Part shown: in pieces, positions 1-12,834 of the stretch | Layout: each line of letters starts with the position of its first letter | Position numbering within the stretch: the stretch's first letter is position 1 | Source of the DNA: Zopfochytrium polystomum | Lineage: Eukaryota > Chytridiomycota > Chytridiomycetes > Chytridiales > Chytridiaceae | Direction: 5' to 3' | Assembly (NCBI GenBank): GCA_025765615.1 | Contig: JAIVFJ010000072.1 | Coordinates: forward strand, 1 to 64,000 | DNA: 64,000 nt | Notes under the pieces: generated by a model | Told to the model about the DNA's origin: nothing | Seen by the model: only the letters and a program-made list of their open reading frames with translations | Database searches by the model: none | Program-made: the position numbers and the translations under genes

Positions 1-1218
1 GCCGCTGTTACTGGGGCTGTGCTGCTTGGTGATGCAGTCACCCTTCGGTTGCTTCTGGAGCATCGTGCCAATGCAATCAGAACAATCGCAACGAAGGCTC
101 CACATACTGAATGGGGTGAAGTGGGATTTGTGGAGTCAACCCATAAATCTTTAACCGAAACTGTGCCACCAATAGCGCTGACGCTAGCTGCGGACGCGGG
201 CTGCTTATCCTCTGTTCAAATTCTTCTCCAGTTTGGAGCCAACCCAACGCCGTCTGATGTTTACGTAGCAGCACAACGTGGCCGCCCGGACCTTGTTCGC
301 GTACTTGTAGCCGTTAATCCCCTGAAACTTTCGATGCCGCCTTTGGAACTCGCCATGCGGCGCGGAGACGCCGAGATTGTGTCAACCCTACTCGATAGCG
401 GAATCGAGCCGGGGATCGTCGGTCTTGCGTTTGCCGTCGAAAGCGGCTCTGTTGAGGTCGTCAGGAAGCTGCTTATTCATACAAGTGATACAATGGTTGC
501 TACTGCATCTGGTACGCCACGATCTCCTGCAGCCGGCGTCGTTATGGCGCGAGCCATCCGCGACGGAAGACTGATGGATGTGAAAACTCTGACGGAAGCC
601 GGACTCTCTGTTACATCGGCTGATATCTACATGGCTGCCCGTACCGGAAGTGTTGTGATTGTCGCAGTACTTCTCTCTCATTGTAGACTTGCGAGCACGG
701 AGGAAATCGACATTGGCGTGACTCCGTTGAACTTAGCCGTGAAAGAAGGCGACATTGTGGCTGTTCGCACGCTGACGCGATGCGGAGTTGTTCCGAGTAG
801 ATTTGCGCTTGCTGCGGCTGTGGGATCTGGCCGTGAAGACATTCTACGAATTTTGGGCGCGTGCTCCGCGACGACCGCAGAACACTCCACCGCAGTCGCG
901 GGATCGCCCAATAGCGATGCGGCGCACGAGCGTGATGACCTGATGCACTCATTCGCGCTCAACCTTGCTGTGGACATCGGTCGCGCAAACGTTGTTCGAA
1001 CATTGCTCGAAATATTCCCTCGTATGCATGTTTCACTGGCTGTGGTTATGCTTGCGGCGAGACGGGGAGATCTGGACGTAATTATGTCATTGCTATGGCG
1101 ATTTGAAGGATCCGTCAATGATTTGCAGCAATTGTCGAAAGAAGCGGAGACTCATCAGCATCTACTGGCAGCGACAGTTCTGGATAGCCTTGCTCGATCT
1201 CTGTCGGAACGAAGCTAG
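1..1218 (+). CDS. Ankyrin-repeat protein, 3' part
   Basis: The reading frame is open from the first base and ends in TAG at 1216-1218, so the window holds the last 405 codons and the start lies upstream. The protein is a chain of degenerate ankyrin repeats of about 30-35 residues, each with the hydrophobic helix pair and spacing seen in segments such as SVQILLQFGANPT, DLVRVLVAVNP and EIVSTLLDSGIEP. At least nine such units can be counted by eye. Many lack the canonical TPLHxA opening, as is common in large fungal ankyrin arrays. No catalytic or membrane segment is visible, and the last 40 residues are a charged tail. Ankyrin repeats bind other proteins, but partner and pathway cannot be told from this fragment. 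No intron is needed in the visible part. Confidence 0.85.
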   Translation, partial: AAVTGAVLLGDAVTLRLLLEHRANAIRTIATKAPHTEWGEVGFVESTHKSLTETVPPIALTLAADAGCLSSVQILLQFGANPTPSDVYVAAQRGRPDLVRVLVAVNPLKLSMPPLELAMRRGDAEIVSTLLDSGIEPGIVGLAFAVESGSVEVVRKLLIHTSDTMVATASGTPRSPAAGVVMARAIRDGRLMDVKTLTEAGLSVTSADIYMAARTGSVVIVAVLLSHCRLASTEEIDIGVTPLNLAVKEGDIVAVRTLTRCGVVPSRFALAAAVGSGREDILRILGACSATTAEHSTAVAGSPNSDAAHERDDLMHSFALNLAVDIGRANVVRTLLEIFPRMHVSLAVVMLAARRGDLDVIMSLLWRFEGSVNDLQQLSKEAETHQHLLAATVLDSLARSLSERS

Positions 1219-1382
1219 CAGTCGGGTCCCTAATTTTATTTCAAATTTATTTGCTTTCCCGTTCTGTCTCATAGCAAAGAAGAAAACTTCCGAAGCCCCA
1301 ACCTCTTAGCATAATATCCCAATTCCGACCGTTTCCTTTCCACTCCCCCTCCCCCCCAAAACTTAACAAGTCTTTGAAAAAC

Positions 1383-1417
<35 letters not shown>

Positions 1418-1685
1418 TTTGACCTGTCAATTCACAACGTAACTGTTCTAAGCAAGCTCGGCAATTGCTTGGCTGCTTCTCATTGGGTCAGGGTGTTGCG
1501 CACGGCAGTGGCCAACAATGTTGGGACAAACCTAAAGTAAATTGGGGTGGGAGTCTGTTTTGGAAAGTTGTGCCTTGAGATAGCGCTTTCTTGTTCACCT
1601 TCTATCCGAAAAAAAAAAAAAAAAAGCGACAAAATTCACGCACACAATCCACACCTAGAATTTGCAACATAACTTCGTAACAACA
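1219..1685. other. Intergenic region with two poly-A tracts
   Basis: This gap lies between convergent genes and shows no convincing coding sequence. It holds an uninterrupted run of 32 A at 1384-1415 and a second of 17 A at 1609-1625. Read on the minus strand these are poly-T just downstream of the formin stop. Similar tracts recur through the window. Confidence 0.8.
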
Positions 1686-4600
1686 TCACTCGACCAAACC
1701 GGAGCAGACAGTGTCAGCGCTTCCCTGAACCTTTTCGTCGCTGAGCGCAGCCTTCCCCGTTTCAGTCATTTCGCAGAGTGCCGGAATCGTCTCAGTCCTT
1801 GAAAAACTGGGAGAATGAACAATAGGTCCCCTGTGCTTTGCACGGCAGTAGATGTTTCCGCTCTTCACCGACGAAATAAGGTCATCCATCACGCCCTTTC
1901 GGGCTTGCGTGCCGAGTATCTCTTTGGTGCCTTGGCGACGAGAGAACTGGATAGGAGATATCGACAAGGGGAATAAGCTTCCACAATACTGCCACGAGCA
2001 ACTTACTCTCTTAGCAATGCCAGCTTCCTTGGCGTCACTATCGCTATCGACGACAATGGGCTGGGTGCCCTTCTCGAGTGCTTTTCGGCTCGACTCCTGA
2101 CCTCGCCAGTTGTCTCGCTTAGCGCGCTATGTTGACACTTAAATGAGCGGTACTGGGACGACGGCGCAATTGAAAGTGCGTTACCTCTAGATCTGTCAAA
2201 AAGCGCCAAAAAACAGAAAAAAGCGATTCCGGTGTTGCGGTTTTCATTTCTTCAGCGAAGAAGGAAACAGCATCCTTAAAGGCGAGATCCATTTCTAATT
2301 TCCGGGATTGAAGTTGATTGAAGACTGCATTCATCTGGGACAGGAAGTCCTAATTCCGATGCGGGAAATTTTTAATATGGACTTATGCTTACTTACATCT
2401 GACAGTCTTACTCGCAACTTCGCATTAAACCGTTCGTCAAGTTGGTTGCCAGATTCCCCATCAGCTCCGGCAGCATTTCGCGCGCTTATCTCGATGCTCT
2501 TGAAACCTTTGGCAAGGTCTGCCAATTCAAGGTTCACATTTGAAATAGAAACTGGATAACGGCGAATTTCTGTTCAGTCGGGGATAAATGAACTCAAGAG
2601 ACAGTAGTAGGTACCTTTTGCTGCTCGCTCCAGGCTGGCCAGATCATACAGCAAATTACGGCAGTTGGGCATTTTCTTATCAATCACGTCTGCTAAAAAA
2701 TGCAAGAGCGTCGTTCCGTTGTTGGAAGATTTCGTGTCGGCCAGCTGAGTTCACAATTATTGGAGGGCGAACCCCAGCAACAGCAAGTCGAACCTTCGTT
2801 AGGGTATCGATTGAGAACCCATAGGCGCCACCCCTGAATGTTTCAGCGTTCATGTAGTTGCCGATTGCTAGAACCAATTCCAATATGTCAATAAGTGGTT
2901 CGCTTTTCCTGACATCCCGTGATGCTTGAAGCACTGCTTGAACATCCTTGAACATGCAGAAACGAGTTAAATCCCACGAATCATAATCCGATGCTCTCTT
3001 GTCTGTACCGGCATGATTTCGTCGACTCTTTCGTTGAAGCGCAACATGTAATGGATTTGATTTAGGCGCTTCTGGTATTGATTGATTTTGGACATCTGGC
3101 AGAAAGCGGTTGGATTACGAAACGAAAGGGCTTGTACCTCACCTCCCAAAAAAATTGCTCCGCTTTTCCTAACTCTTTGAGGCGCTCTGTTGGCTCGCTG
3201 CTCTGATTTACGAACTCTTTGATCGCGCTGATTTCGTCATCCGTCGGGACAAAGAGTAAAAATTGACGGACCAGAGGTTCAGTCAATATCCTCTCATCCA
3301 TGCACGAGACAGCTTCCCTTAGGGCTTGGAAGTCAGTTTTGACTCGCGAGAGCATGATTGCTGGGAGCATCCGACCAGTCAGTGCGGACGAAAAAAGGTA
3401 ATCATTATCGTGCTTTACCGCAGTTGTAAGCTCTCTTTCCGTCAATGATAGAAATATTTTGCTTCGGTGCCTTGCCAGCACCTGGAGAAGCTGCAGCAGG
3501 GCTAGTTGGCGCCTCCATTCCAGGTGAAACTCCAGGACCCATACTGACGCCGAATACAGCCTCAAGCTCTCTCAAATCCACTAATTGCGTTCGAATTCTT
3601 TCCTCTCGGTTCCGCTCTAGGAGTATGCCCCAAACGTTTGCACTAGCGGTATCCGCGCCATTGCCCTCTTTTCCCTCGGCCACACCCTCTCTGGATGCCA
3701 CGTGAATCGATTTGGGAACAATTTGGTGGGCGGCCAGCTTGGTCCACTGAATCTGTCGCATGCGAGTTGATGGTGTCGGCTTTGGCTTGGGCGGAAGCTG
3801 AAACACTGTTGGACCCGGAGCCTGTCCCGCCGGCGGTGGAGGCGGAGTGGGGCATGCTTGAGCCGGTGTCCCCGTGGAGGAAAGCGTTACCGTTTGCGTG
3901 GGCGGATTGGATGGTGGTGGAGGTGGAGGTGGGGGTGGGGCCACGGACGATGACAGGTTTGATGGAGGTTTACTCCTCGCAGCGGGAGCTTGCGAAAATG
4001 GCGGTGGCGGTGGCGGAGGTGGTGGCGGAGGCGGGGCTCCAGCTTGGGCCTGGGGTGCGATGAACGCTTGGGTGACTGCATTTGAAGCTCCCGGCAAAGG
4101 TGGAGGTGGTGGAGGAGTTGGAATAAATCCTGTTGTAGCGGACCTTCCAGTAGGAGTGGACGCAGCTGAACCCGAGGCGGACAGCGCTTCAGCTGAAATG
4201 AAGGCAACAGAGCCTGCTGCAGGCTCAAAAGCTGCCTCAGATGCCAGGGAGCAGACTTTCGAGCCGGTTTTATTGTCATCAGCGAGATCAGATTTTGACG
4301 CTGTTCCGGTTATTACTGCATTTGTCGACAAGGGGGATGGCGGGAGCTGTTTTGTGACGCGAAACTTTCCCTCTTGCTCAGCGAAACTGGATCTCCCGAA
4401 CGTCTCCTGAACAGCCGGAAGCCTAGAGCTTGTCGAATGAAATGAAGACTGTGATTCGACAGGCGATAAAGGCCGTGGTGCAATTGCTTCGGCCGATACG
4501 AACGACGGAGTTACTAACTCCGCGGATGAAGATAGCCCGGAACGCTTGTACGCACTTTGCGGGGCTCCAGCAAGTTTAATTGAGTGAACTCGACGCTGGT

Positions 4601-6615
4601 AGGAGAAAATTTAGTCCAGCTTTATACGGCGGCAAAGTGGACCTACACGGGACTGCCCATTAGCTTCTCCTAGAGTCTCGAATGACCCAGACACGTAGGC
4701 GTAGGATCTCGTCAATGCTCCATTCATCCCTTCTGAAGGGTTACGCTTATGACCGTAGTCGTCAGCTGTAAAGCTTAGAAAATTGTAGTCAAGGTACTTC
4801 GACAGGCTTAGTTGAAGCCGAGGAATGTCCGGGCAAAGCCCATTGCGTTGCAAAACGATTTCGTGAACAAGCCGCCCAAGAACCTCCCAGTACTTGACAC
4901 TTCCATAGCAGTCAATCACAGTTAGTTCCAACAGAACCAAGATGGGCGGAAGCTTACCGTCGATTTGGATCGCGCGGGACTAAGGCCAGTCCTCTGACAA
5001 TTTTGCAAAATTCCGTTCTGCAAATCTCAGAGTCCCAAACCAAATTTTTGGCAATCTTGAACATGTCTTCGACGGAGGGGCTTTCTGGAAGCATTCGCTG
5101 AACTTCAGCATCCCAGGAATCGGACATAAGCTCGTAGTCGTATGCTCCCTCTTCCTTCAGTATTCTGATCTGGTTTTCAACAGCCTCTGACCCAATCTGA
5201 TGGAGCTTTTCACATGCTTCCATCAGTCCCAAATCAATAAGCTCTCCACGTAGGCTTATTCGGAATTCTAGGTCATCGGGACTATTGATGATTGCATTTA
5301 TCAGTGCCAATACGGAGATCTATATTATAGCAAGGCCGTGAGTGGAATAGTTCCCGAGTTTGTTGAAACTGACCTGAAACTCCAATCCAGCCGCTGAAGC
5401 GGTTCCCTCAGGATCTTCCACTGCTTCGTTGGTCAACGCTTCGACAAGCACCTCGAATCGACCGCTTTTCTTCCTTTGCGTTTTTTGCAGCCGCTCTAGT
5501 GCTTGAAGGACCTGAAAATGTCCGTCTGGTGGAACAAAGCAGATCGCGGCCATTATGTCTGCGGTCATCGTTTGCAGTTTTGGCGACTGTGGCAAGCACA
5601 GCGCGGAAGACAAGATCTGAACGCCTTGTCGATGCTCAAGCACTGCTTCCAAACCAATAGTGTTGTTTATGACGGCTTTCAACGAGCGCAGCGACAGTGA
5701 CTGACACTCGCGCTCAAAAAGATTTGGGCTGTTTTTTTGTGGCGTCCGATTTTAAGCTTCGTTAGGTCTCGAGTTCAGACGCTTACCATGGCCTAATGCA
5801 GAACTTCCTGAAAACTTTCAACAGCGCATCCAAACCGCCCTTGTGAACGAAATCTTTCACATAGCTGTTTCAAATATCATTACGATTCACCGGAAGCTTT
5901 CAAAATCGATAACAAACTCACTTTAAGGGCTGTGTGCGTAGTGAAATTTCTAGCGTCTGCAGCTCCTTCGCAAAGTCTGTGAGGGATGGGGGCGGATGCC
6001 GCAGAATGTCCAATACGTGCGTCGACACGGATGCGATGGTTTCAGAGGAGCTCTAAACGGCCACTGTTTAAGGCAGAGATAATAGCTAGTTTCATGTCAT
6101 ATTCTTACTATATTCGCGCGATGTTGTAAAATGAGGTTCCACTTCAGCTCAATGGTCATCTCTTTTTGCATGGTTTCCTGCTTGCTAAGGGGAACAGCCA
6201 TCTCCGACTGCGAATGAAATATCAAATTTCGAATGTGTGAGATATGATGAGTAGAAGTGACCAACCCAAACGTTCCAATTGCGCAACCCCGACGTAGACT
6301 CACCAAAAACTCGAGGAACTCCTGGTCCAGTATATCTTTCGGTGGCATTTTTGTTGCGTCCTGCGAGCCGACCAGTGGCAGTTTCGGCGGCAGTTGACCT
6401 CCATGTTCAAATGTCACAGCGTTCGATGACGCTGGCGAACTCAGGGCCGGGTTGGATCGATTTGAAGAGGCCTTTCTTTCCCTTGCATCACGCGCGGGGG
6501 TATCAGCACGGGTCGAGTTTGCGCGAGCGCTTGAGGAAGGAATGTCGCCGTGGGACCGTGAAGTTGGTGCTGGCGAAGCGGGGCTCTCCCGCTTTTTCCG
6601 TGACAGGGAGAACAT
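1686..6615 (-). CDS. Formin (GBD/FH3-FH1-FH2-DAD), multi-exon
   Basis: Formins nucleate and elongate unbranched actin filaments in cables, rings and tips. The gene reads leftward from ATG at 6615 (MFSLSRKKRE) to TGA at 1686. Introns with good junctions include 6208-6303 and 6053-6108. They join the start of the GTPase-binding region (ELKWNLILQHRANI) to the FH3 armadillo region (ISLRTQPLK, then YVKDFVHKGGLDALLKV). FH1 lies at about 4290-3780 and carries several proline runs of 7-12 that bind profilin. FH2 begins with MRQIQWTKL near 3770 and continues through an IMLSRVK segment and GNYMNAETFRGGAYGF near 2850. The last exon contains GVMDDLISSVKSG, which fits a DAD autoinhibitory helix. The full Rho-GTPase-regulated diaphanous/Bni1/SepA architecture is therefore present. 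The many other introns were not all placed, so protein length is only estimated at 1200-1300 residues. Confidence 0.93.
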
Positions 6616-7477
6616 AACTTATTTATCATTCGAACGTTCTGGTGTTTCTGTCAAGGAGTAAAAAGCAGCCTGGTGTTGGCCAAGCTTTTCGAGAAGCATC
6701 TTCGTGTCCTCGTGCCTGACAGATCTCCCCCAACCGATTTCATTGGACAAATGAGTTTTCCGTCGGAGACGCCTGCCTCCAGACAGACAGACAGACTGGC
6801 CGATAGACACAGGCTGACAGGCAGGCAGACAGAGAGCAGACCCGCAAGAAAGTGTAGGAAGGCAAAAAAAGCAGAGACAAAGTCGGACAGACGGAAAAGG
6901 AAAAAGAAAAAACAAGCAAACATCGCGCACCTCTTGGTCTTCAGCTCGTTTTACTCGCGGCCTACTCCAACAACGTCCAGACGACTCGCAAAATGCTTCG
7001 CTCATCAACAAGAACGGATCTTGAAATCGACAGACTCCGTCAACCTCTGCGCCAAAAAGCAGTGATTGCTGGCACCACTTACGTGAAGAGGTGGTGGACT
7101 GATACTCACATGTGCACGTGAGCGACGGGATATCTGATGCAGGTGTAAACACGTGCCCCGGCCAACCATAGGCACCGTTGGCAATGTCGCTCTGCGAAAC
7201 GTATTCGTTCGCGTACTAGTCCCTCCTGTCGCACGTTCTTCGCCCTCCCTGCTGCATATGCCGCCACCGAGTGACAGCCATACCTTTGTTTTCTCTTTCT
7301 TATTTGGCTCCGTCCTGAATGAGACGTGAACCACACAAAAATCAATGCTGGGGGGGGGGGGGACTGGCTGGCTATTGGAGAATCTAATTGCCCGTTGACC
7401 GGCAATAATGGGAGCCAAAGAAGAAACCAAACCAAAAAAACCAATAAGCCATCCAACCAACCAACAAACCCCCAGTC
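6616..7477. promoter_or_regulatory. Shared upstream region of formin and TPR gene
   Basis: These 862 bp separate two divergent start codons, so both promoters must lie here. A degenerate CAGA/CAGG tetranucleotide repeat occupies about 6780-6850. An uninterrupted G run sits near 7351-7361, and CCAA-rich sequence including a CCAAT-like CCAATAAG lies just before the TPR start. No long ORF with protein-like composition was found. Confidence 0.5.
6780..6852. repeat. Degenerate (CAGA/CAGG)n simple repeat
   Basis: Tetranucleotide units of CAGA and CAGG, with interruptions, lie between divergent genes. A longer array of the same unit is at 18760-18829, also in a gene-start region. Confidence 0.8.
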
Positions 7478-10400
7478 ATGTCATGGGCGCCGCCGCCCTC
7501 GGTGCCGTCGTCGCCTCTCCCGCCGCCACCTCCGCCGATGCCGCCGCCGACGCATACTAATCATCATCATCCACATCCTCCACCGCAACAGCATCCGCAG
7601 CAGCACCACCAGCAGCGCTATTCCCAGCACCACTACCAGCACTACAACCACCACCAGCAGCAGCAACAATTGCAAATCCCGCACCAGAAACAACAACAAC
7701 ACCAACTTCGCACGCTGGCGCAGGAGGTGTTGTCCCCTCTGGCCCCTTCGACTCCGCCCATGTCTGACTTCGGTGGGACCGCCACGCCCCCGGCTCAAGG
7801 ACCTGTGCCTCCGACGCGCTCTGTTGTACGGCCATTGTCGTCGGCCATGCCGCCACTTCCATCATCGTCGACGTGGATGCCGCCTCCAGGAGCTTCCCCA
7901 GCGTTGCAATCCCACCATAGAAGCCATTCACATCAGCACCGTTCTACCCTTCATCAGCATCATCAACCCGATCAAACACTGAGTCAAGCGCACCAGCAGT
8001 CGCATTCGCTTCCTCTCCCACAACAGCTTCAGCAGCTCTACCTTCAACACCATGGTGACGAGCAACAGCAGGCTCAGCACCAAAGTGGAGAGATGATGGC
8101 AACTGGCTTGGAACGGCACGGCTCATCTGCTGATCGATATCCCCACTTTCAATCTGCCCGTTATCGATTCGAGAGAGCACCTGCCACTTCCAAAAGCAGC
8201 TCTTCAGTACTACCAGCGAAAGTCTCCGGAGCGCCTCTTCCAGTTGCACCAAAGCGGGTATCATCTGCTGTCTACGATTCCTCTACGAGACCGATAGAAT
8301 CTTTGCGCGAGCGGCGCACCGCGAGTCCCACCTCAACGGCGTCCCCATTGCCCACTCCTTCAGTTACCTCAAAAGCGAGTCAAGGCTCAAGCCTTTCGGA
8401 GACCGTCCCACGTTCTCCCCAGTCCCGCGCGTCCTCTCTGCACAACAGCGTGACGGGGAGCAACTGGACCGCTCGGGGGTCTCGCAACACTCTGTCAACT
8501 CTCCACCCACCTGTCCGCCCAACACATGAATCGGTCGAAAATCTGCTTGACTTAGGGTGTGCTCTGTTCGCTCCTCCCAACTCGAACCATAAGGCTGCCT
8601 TCGACAAGTGGGAATTGGCACGCGCCCAGGCTGAAAAAGATTATAACCTTTTCGGGCTCGCTCGAGCGCTGTCCAACATGGGCTGCGCCTACCGCTCACT
8701 CTCTCAATTCCAGAGTGGGTTGTCGTGCTTGAAACGAAGCTGGGCTGCATCAATGGCTTTCTGTCAAACGGAACAGCTCTGGCAATCTCAAATCAGTGAA
8801 AAAGGGTCCAGTCTGTGGTTTAATCTCGTGTCGGAGGTTCTGGACCTTGACAATCCCGATGTGTACATTGTGGACGTAATCGACTCAATTGATTCCGACG
8901 CATTCACGTCGCTTAATCAAAGCCAGCTTGCAGATTTGTTTGCACGGCGAACTCAAGCAGCAGGTGTTCCTGACGACCCGTTTTGCGGACCGCCGGTGGT
9001 GGTCTGGTTCATGAACCTTACAACCAATCTCGGCAATTCGTACCTGAGCCTGGGAAAGTTCGAGCACGCGATTCATTGGCACACCAAGTGCCTTCTTCTT
9101 GCCGAGGCCGTCCTAGAACGATATCCCCTGCCCATTGAGTTTGTTCAGAGCGCTCACAGCACCCTTTCCCGCAAAGGCACACTTACTGGCGCGAAACCTG
9201 CGACGGAAAAGGTCAAACTATCGTTCTTGCATCAATCTGCAATCCTGGCGCAGACGAGATCCCTGACCCACATTGGTGTGTGCCTGAGGTTCCTCGGTCT
9301 TGACGACGACGAGCTGCAAAGCCATTCAAACGCGTCCTCAATCCTGGCCTTTTTTGCTGACCGGTCCCCTTCGTTTTCGCCTCTTGCCGCCAATGAATCC
9401 AACCGGAAAGGCAAAAGCCGAGAAACAGAGGAGAGTGCTACCACCAGCTTGCAGTGGTGGCGTAACACTCAATTCGATTGCTACATGGCGGCTGTGTCGG
9501 CAAACCTGGCCTCTGCATACCATGCTAAAGGAAGACTGCCTGCCGCTATCGAACGCCTGCAGCGCGCCGCAAAGCACTGCAAGTCCGCGAAAGACGAGCT
9601 GAATTCCTCGCGGATTAGGTCAGCGCTTGGGGCGTTGAAGATCGAAATCGGCCGCGTCCTCGGATCGTTGCACTGGATCAGAAATATGGAGCTTCAAGCA
9701 GTCGGAGCTGGAGAGGTTAATGAGTGCATGCGCTACTGGGGACCTCCCCGGATAAAGGGGTTTAATCTAAATAGTGGAGAATGGGATGAGAGTGCAAGTA
9801 TCAGTGCTGGGAGCCAATGGGTTCGACAAGGTATTCAGCTGATACTGAATGAGCTTCACGGTATGGCCAACTCTGCAGACACGTTAGGCGTCATGACATC
9901 CCTTTTGAATATCGGTAACTCTCCCCGCAATAATTAGAATGATCTTCTCCAACTAACTTTCCCTCAGCCAGCGGTTACATAATAGAGAAGCATCCGTACA
10001 TGGCTCTCCATACGATCGGGCAGCTCATACAAGACGGTCATTCACCATGGTCGATTAATTCTGAAACTGCTCAAGCACAAGGAGAACACCGCATTCCGTC
10101 TTTCCTTCAACTCCATACCTGCTATACGGTTTGCCAAGCAGCTTTCCTTCTTACGCGTCTCCAGCGGGAGCCAGATCAACCATTGTATCCAGGCCCGATC
10201 CCAGATGAGATAGACGAGCTTCCTTTCTTTAATCCCATCCCTATAAATGCAGTCCTAAACGAATTGGGCGTTGGATTCGTATCTATTGACTTGCCGGACC
10301 TTGACTCCCTGATCGCAGGATACTTTTCAACTCATGATACTGTGCTTCAGGCGCGAGCAGCGGTGCAGAGCAGCCCCACGTATAGTGTTCTCCATTTCTA

Positions 10401-11478
10401 TCTTTCGGACGGTGTGGGCGCTGGAACGGCTGGAATCGGCTCGAGTTGGATTCTCGCAAGTAAGGAACTTCCAACGTCTGTCATCAGTGCGGCAGATACA
10501 GCCACCATGGGTGTTGGATTGGGAATGGAGCTGTTGCAGCAGAAATTTGCTCTTATCTCAGCCATGGGCGGCAAAGCGGATTGGCTCATTGCCGCTCGAT
10601 ATGACACTCTCTTCAGAGAGCGCCAGTCCCGAGATCATTATGTCCAGGGAACTCTGAAGCTTGACCGCGCCGCAAAAGAGATTGTCAAAGCTCTGGTGCC
10701 TGCCACCGCTTCAGGATGGTCTAATTCAGGATCTGGAACCGCTGGCAGTTCCGGTTTAAGTGGAACTCTGGGTCGCGCGAGCACTGATTCCGCAGCGACC
10801 TCTGCGGAAGCGGGCTTGGTTTCTGCTTTTTTCAGCCTCACTGGTGCTGCTTTTGCTGTGCCACCGCTGAATCCGACTGCTCCACCCATCTATCACCATT
10901 CACCGCCAGTATTTTCGCCAGTCGTTACTCCTGCATTACGCGCAACATTATTTGCATGCCCAGCATTGTTTGGTCTCGCAGCGGACACAATGGCTTTCGC
11001 TGCTTACCATCTGCAAGCGCGCGCTACGGCCGTCAGTGCTGCCACGGGATACGATGATCCTTCCGATGCCGTGACCGCAGCTGGAGTCGCGGCATCTGGG
11101 CTCGATCTTTTGCGGATCCTGCGCATTCCTCTCCACCCTGGTCCAGCGAAAGTACACCGAGAACTTCTGAGTGCAGCCGCTTCTATGTATTCCGCCTTGC
11201 TGGGGTTGTGCGAGTCGTGCATGAGGGAGTACTTGTATGAACCTGACGCTGGTGTGGACATTGTCTTTGTTGGGCGCAGCAGCGGAGGAGATGCCGATTC
11301 AAATGAAAAGGATGCTGGTGTGCAGCACAAGTTTCCGTGCGATCACTTCTTTTGGAGGGGGGGTAGCAATCATCCAACTGTCCGATTTCCATTTTTTTTT
11401 TTTTCCCCCCCAATTTCTTTTGGTTCCTTGGGTTGCGTATCCCACTTTCTGTCACTTTGTGATTTCTACTCGCAATAG
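7478..11478 (+). CDS. TPR protein with Pro/His/Gln-rich N-terminus
   Basis: Two exons, 7478-9914 and 9968-11478, flank a 53-bp intron (GTAACT...CTCAG). The phase is correct, giving 1315 residues. Residues 1 to about 200 are low complexity: a proline run, then His/Gln-rich sequence encoded by CAC/CAG/CAA repeats, then a Ser-rich linker with many SP sites. From about residue 350 there are TPR-like helix pairs, for example LARALSNMGCAYRSLSQFQSGL, NLGNSYLSLGKFEHAIHWHT and NLASAYHAKGRLPAAIERLQ. This spacing resembles scaffold TPR proteins, but no named family was recognised. The second exon is helical with Gly/Ser linkers. The last 40 codons read through a G7 run and a T tract into hydrophobic sequence that looks non-coding, and they overlap the neighbouring gene by 13 bp. 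The true end may be earlier. Confidence 0.8.
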
Positions 11479-12834
11479 AGAACCTCTTGCACGACTCCAC
11501 CTGAACATGGCGCAAATATCCAGACACTATCAAGGCAATGTTGCCAAGCAAAATTCTTTCCTGCCTTGGCAATTTTACTTTCTATGGGCATGGCGGGTGC
11601 AACCGCTAAAGAGTAAAGTGCAGAATCATTCTCAAACACAACTCCGCCTGAAGAGCCGGTGTAATCCCAACAGCGAATGGTTCCATCCTCACAAGCTGTG
11701 AGAAATACTCCCAAAGAGGGAATGGGGCAAATGGCGGTGACGAAACTTGTGTGCCCAGAAAATATCCGAGTGACTGTGTTCGTTGGGGACTGAATATCGA
11801 ACTCGAGAATACGGCCTTTGGCTAGTCCGACGAGGAGACGCGAGAAGCCCTGTACAAGCGCGACCGCATTTGCTCCCTCAGGAAGGGACCAGCACCGAGC
11901 GGGAGCTCTAACACTGACAGAGTTGGGAGTTTCAGTGGGGCGGTGGGGAATTGCACAAGGCCACTGCATGACGGTCGAATCGAAACATGCTGACAGAGCC
12001 AAGGCGGTGCCGTTCTCCACCATGGCGAAGATATCCCACACTGGCGCTTGATCGTGCCCCAAAAAAGACTTCAGATGGGCGCCTGTTCTTGTATCATACG
12101 CACGGACGCATCCGTCTTCCGAGCCCGCAAAAACAATGGGGTGGGCGATCGCGAGCGATAAGACATTGACTGAAGTCGACGAGTCTGAGGCGGCCAGGCG
12201 ATCGGGCCGCGCGCCAGGGCGGAAGATTCTCACGTGGCGCACGCGCAATCGGCCCTGTTTGTCGGTTGAAGCAGCGAAATGACGGAAGGAGCCATCGGAG
12301 CCCGCGGCAAGGACGTCAATAGTCCCTGCCACACCTGCTGCGGCGGTGCATATGTGGTGCAGCCGGTTGTCTTTGGCCTGTTGGTTTCTTGCTTCGATAA
12401 GTATATCTCCAACACTACTTGTAGTACCCACTCACTTTGGTCAGGTTTGTGTCCACATCGCAGTTATCGGCTTCAACCGCCGAAAAAACCCACACGAATT
12501 CGATTGAGCCGCGGTCGACGTCTATGGCGACGATCACGTCATTGCCGCCGACGAAGACGAGGCCTGTTTCTGGGGAGGCGCAGAGGGCGGAGGCGGACGG
12601 GTCCCAGCCGCCCGGTCCGGCCGGAATCTCGTACGCCCTAGGTGCTCTGTGCGACGAGTGCGAGGAGGCATGGTCCGCGTGGCCGCGTTCTTGCAGCAGA
12701 CACGGGAGTTGGAGAGTCCTTCCCACCATCTCATGGTGATAAGTGCGGCCGCCGTAGCTGCTGCCACAGGAACGGCCGCAGCCGGCCAGAAAGGCGCTCA
12801 GAGCCGAGAAGATGCCACTCGCGAAGCACGACAT
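11466..12834 (-). CDS. WD40-repeat protein
   Basis: ATG at 12834, one 58-bp intron at 12378-12435 (GTGAGT...CCAACAG, phase 0) and stop at 11466 give 436 residues. Beta-propeller repeats are visible as SLAIAHPIVFAGSEDGCVRAYDTR, a GHDQAPVWDI segment with FDSTVMQWP, and GHTSFVTAICP followed by TACEDGTIRCWDY. These carry the GH-WD spacing typical of WD40 blades, about five to six units. The first 60 residues are Cys/His/Ser-rich without a domain I recognise. WD40 propellers are protein-interaction platforms and the specific complex is not identifiable. The stop codon overlaps the last codons of the convergent TPR gene. The start is only 59 bp from the divergent start at 12894, so the two probably share a promoter. 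Confidence 0.8.

Noticed and set aside
3874..4410. Gly-rich ORF on + strand
   Set aside because: It is the antisense of the formin FH1 polyproline region; the glycine runs are complements of proline codons.
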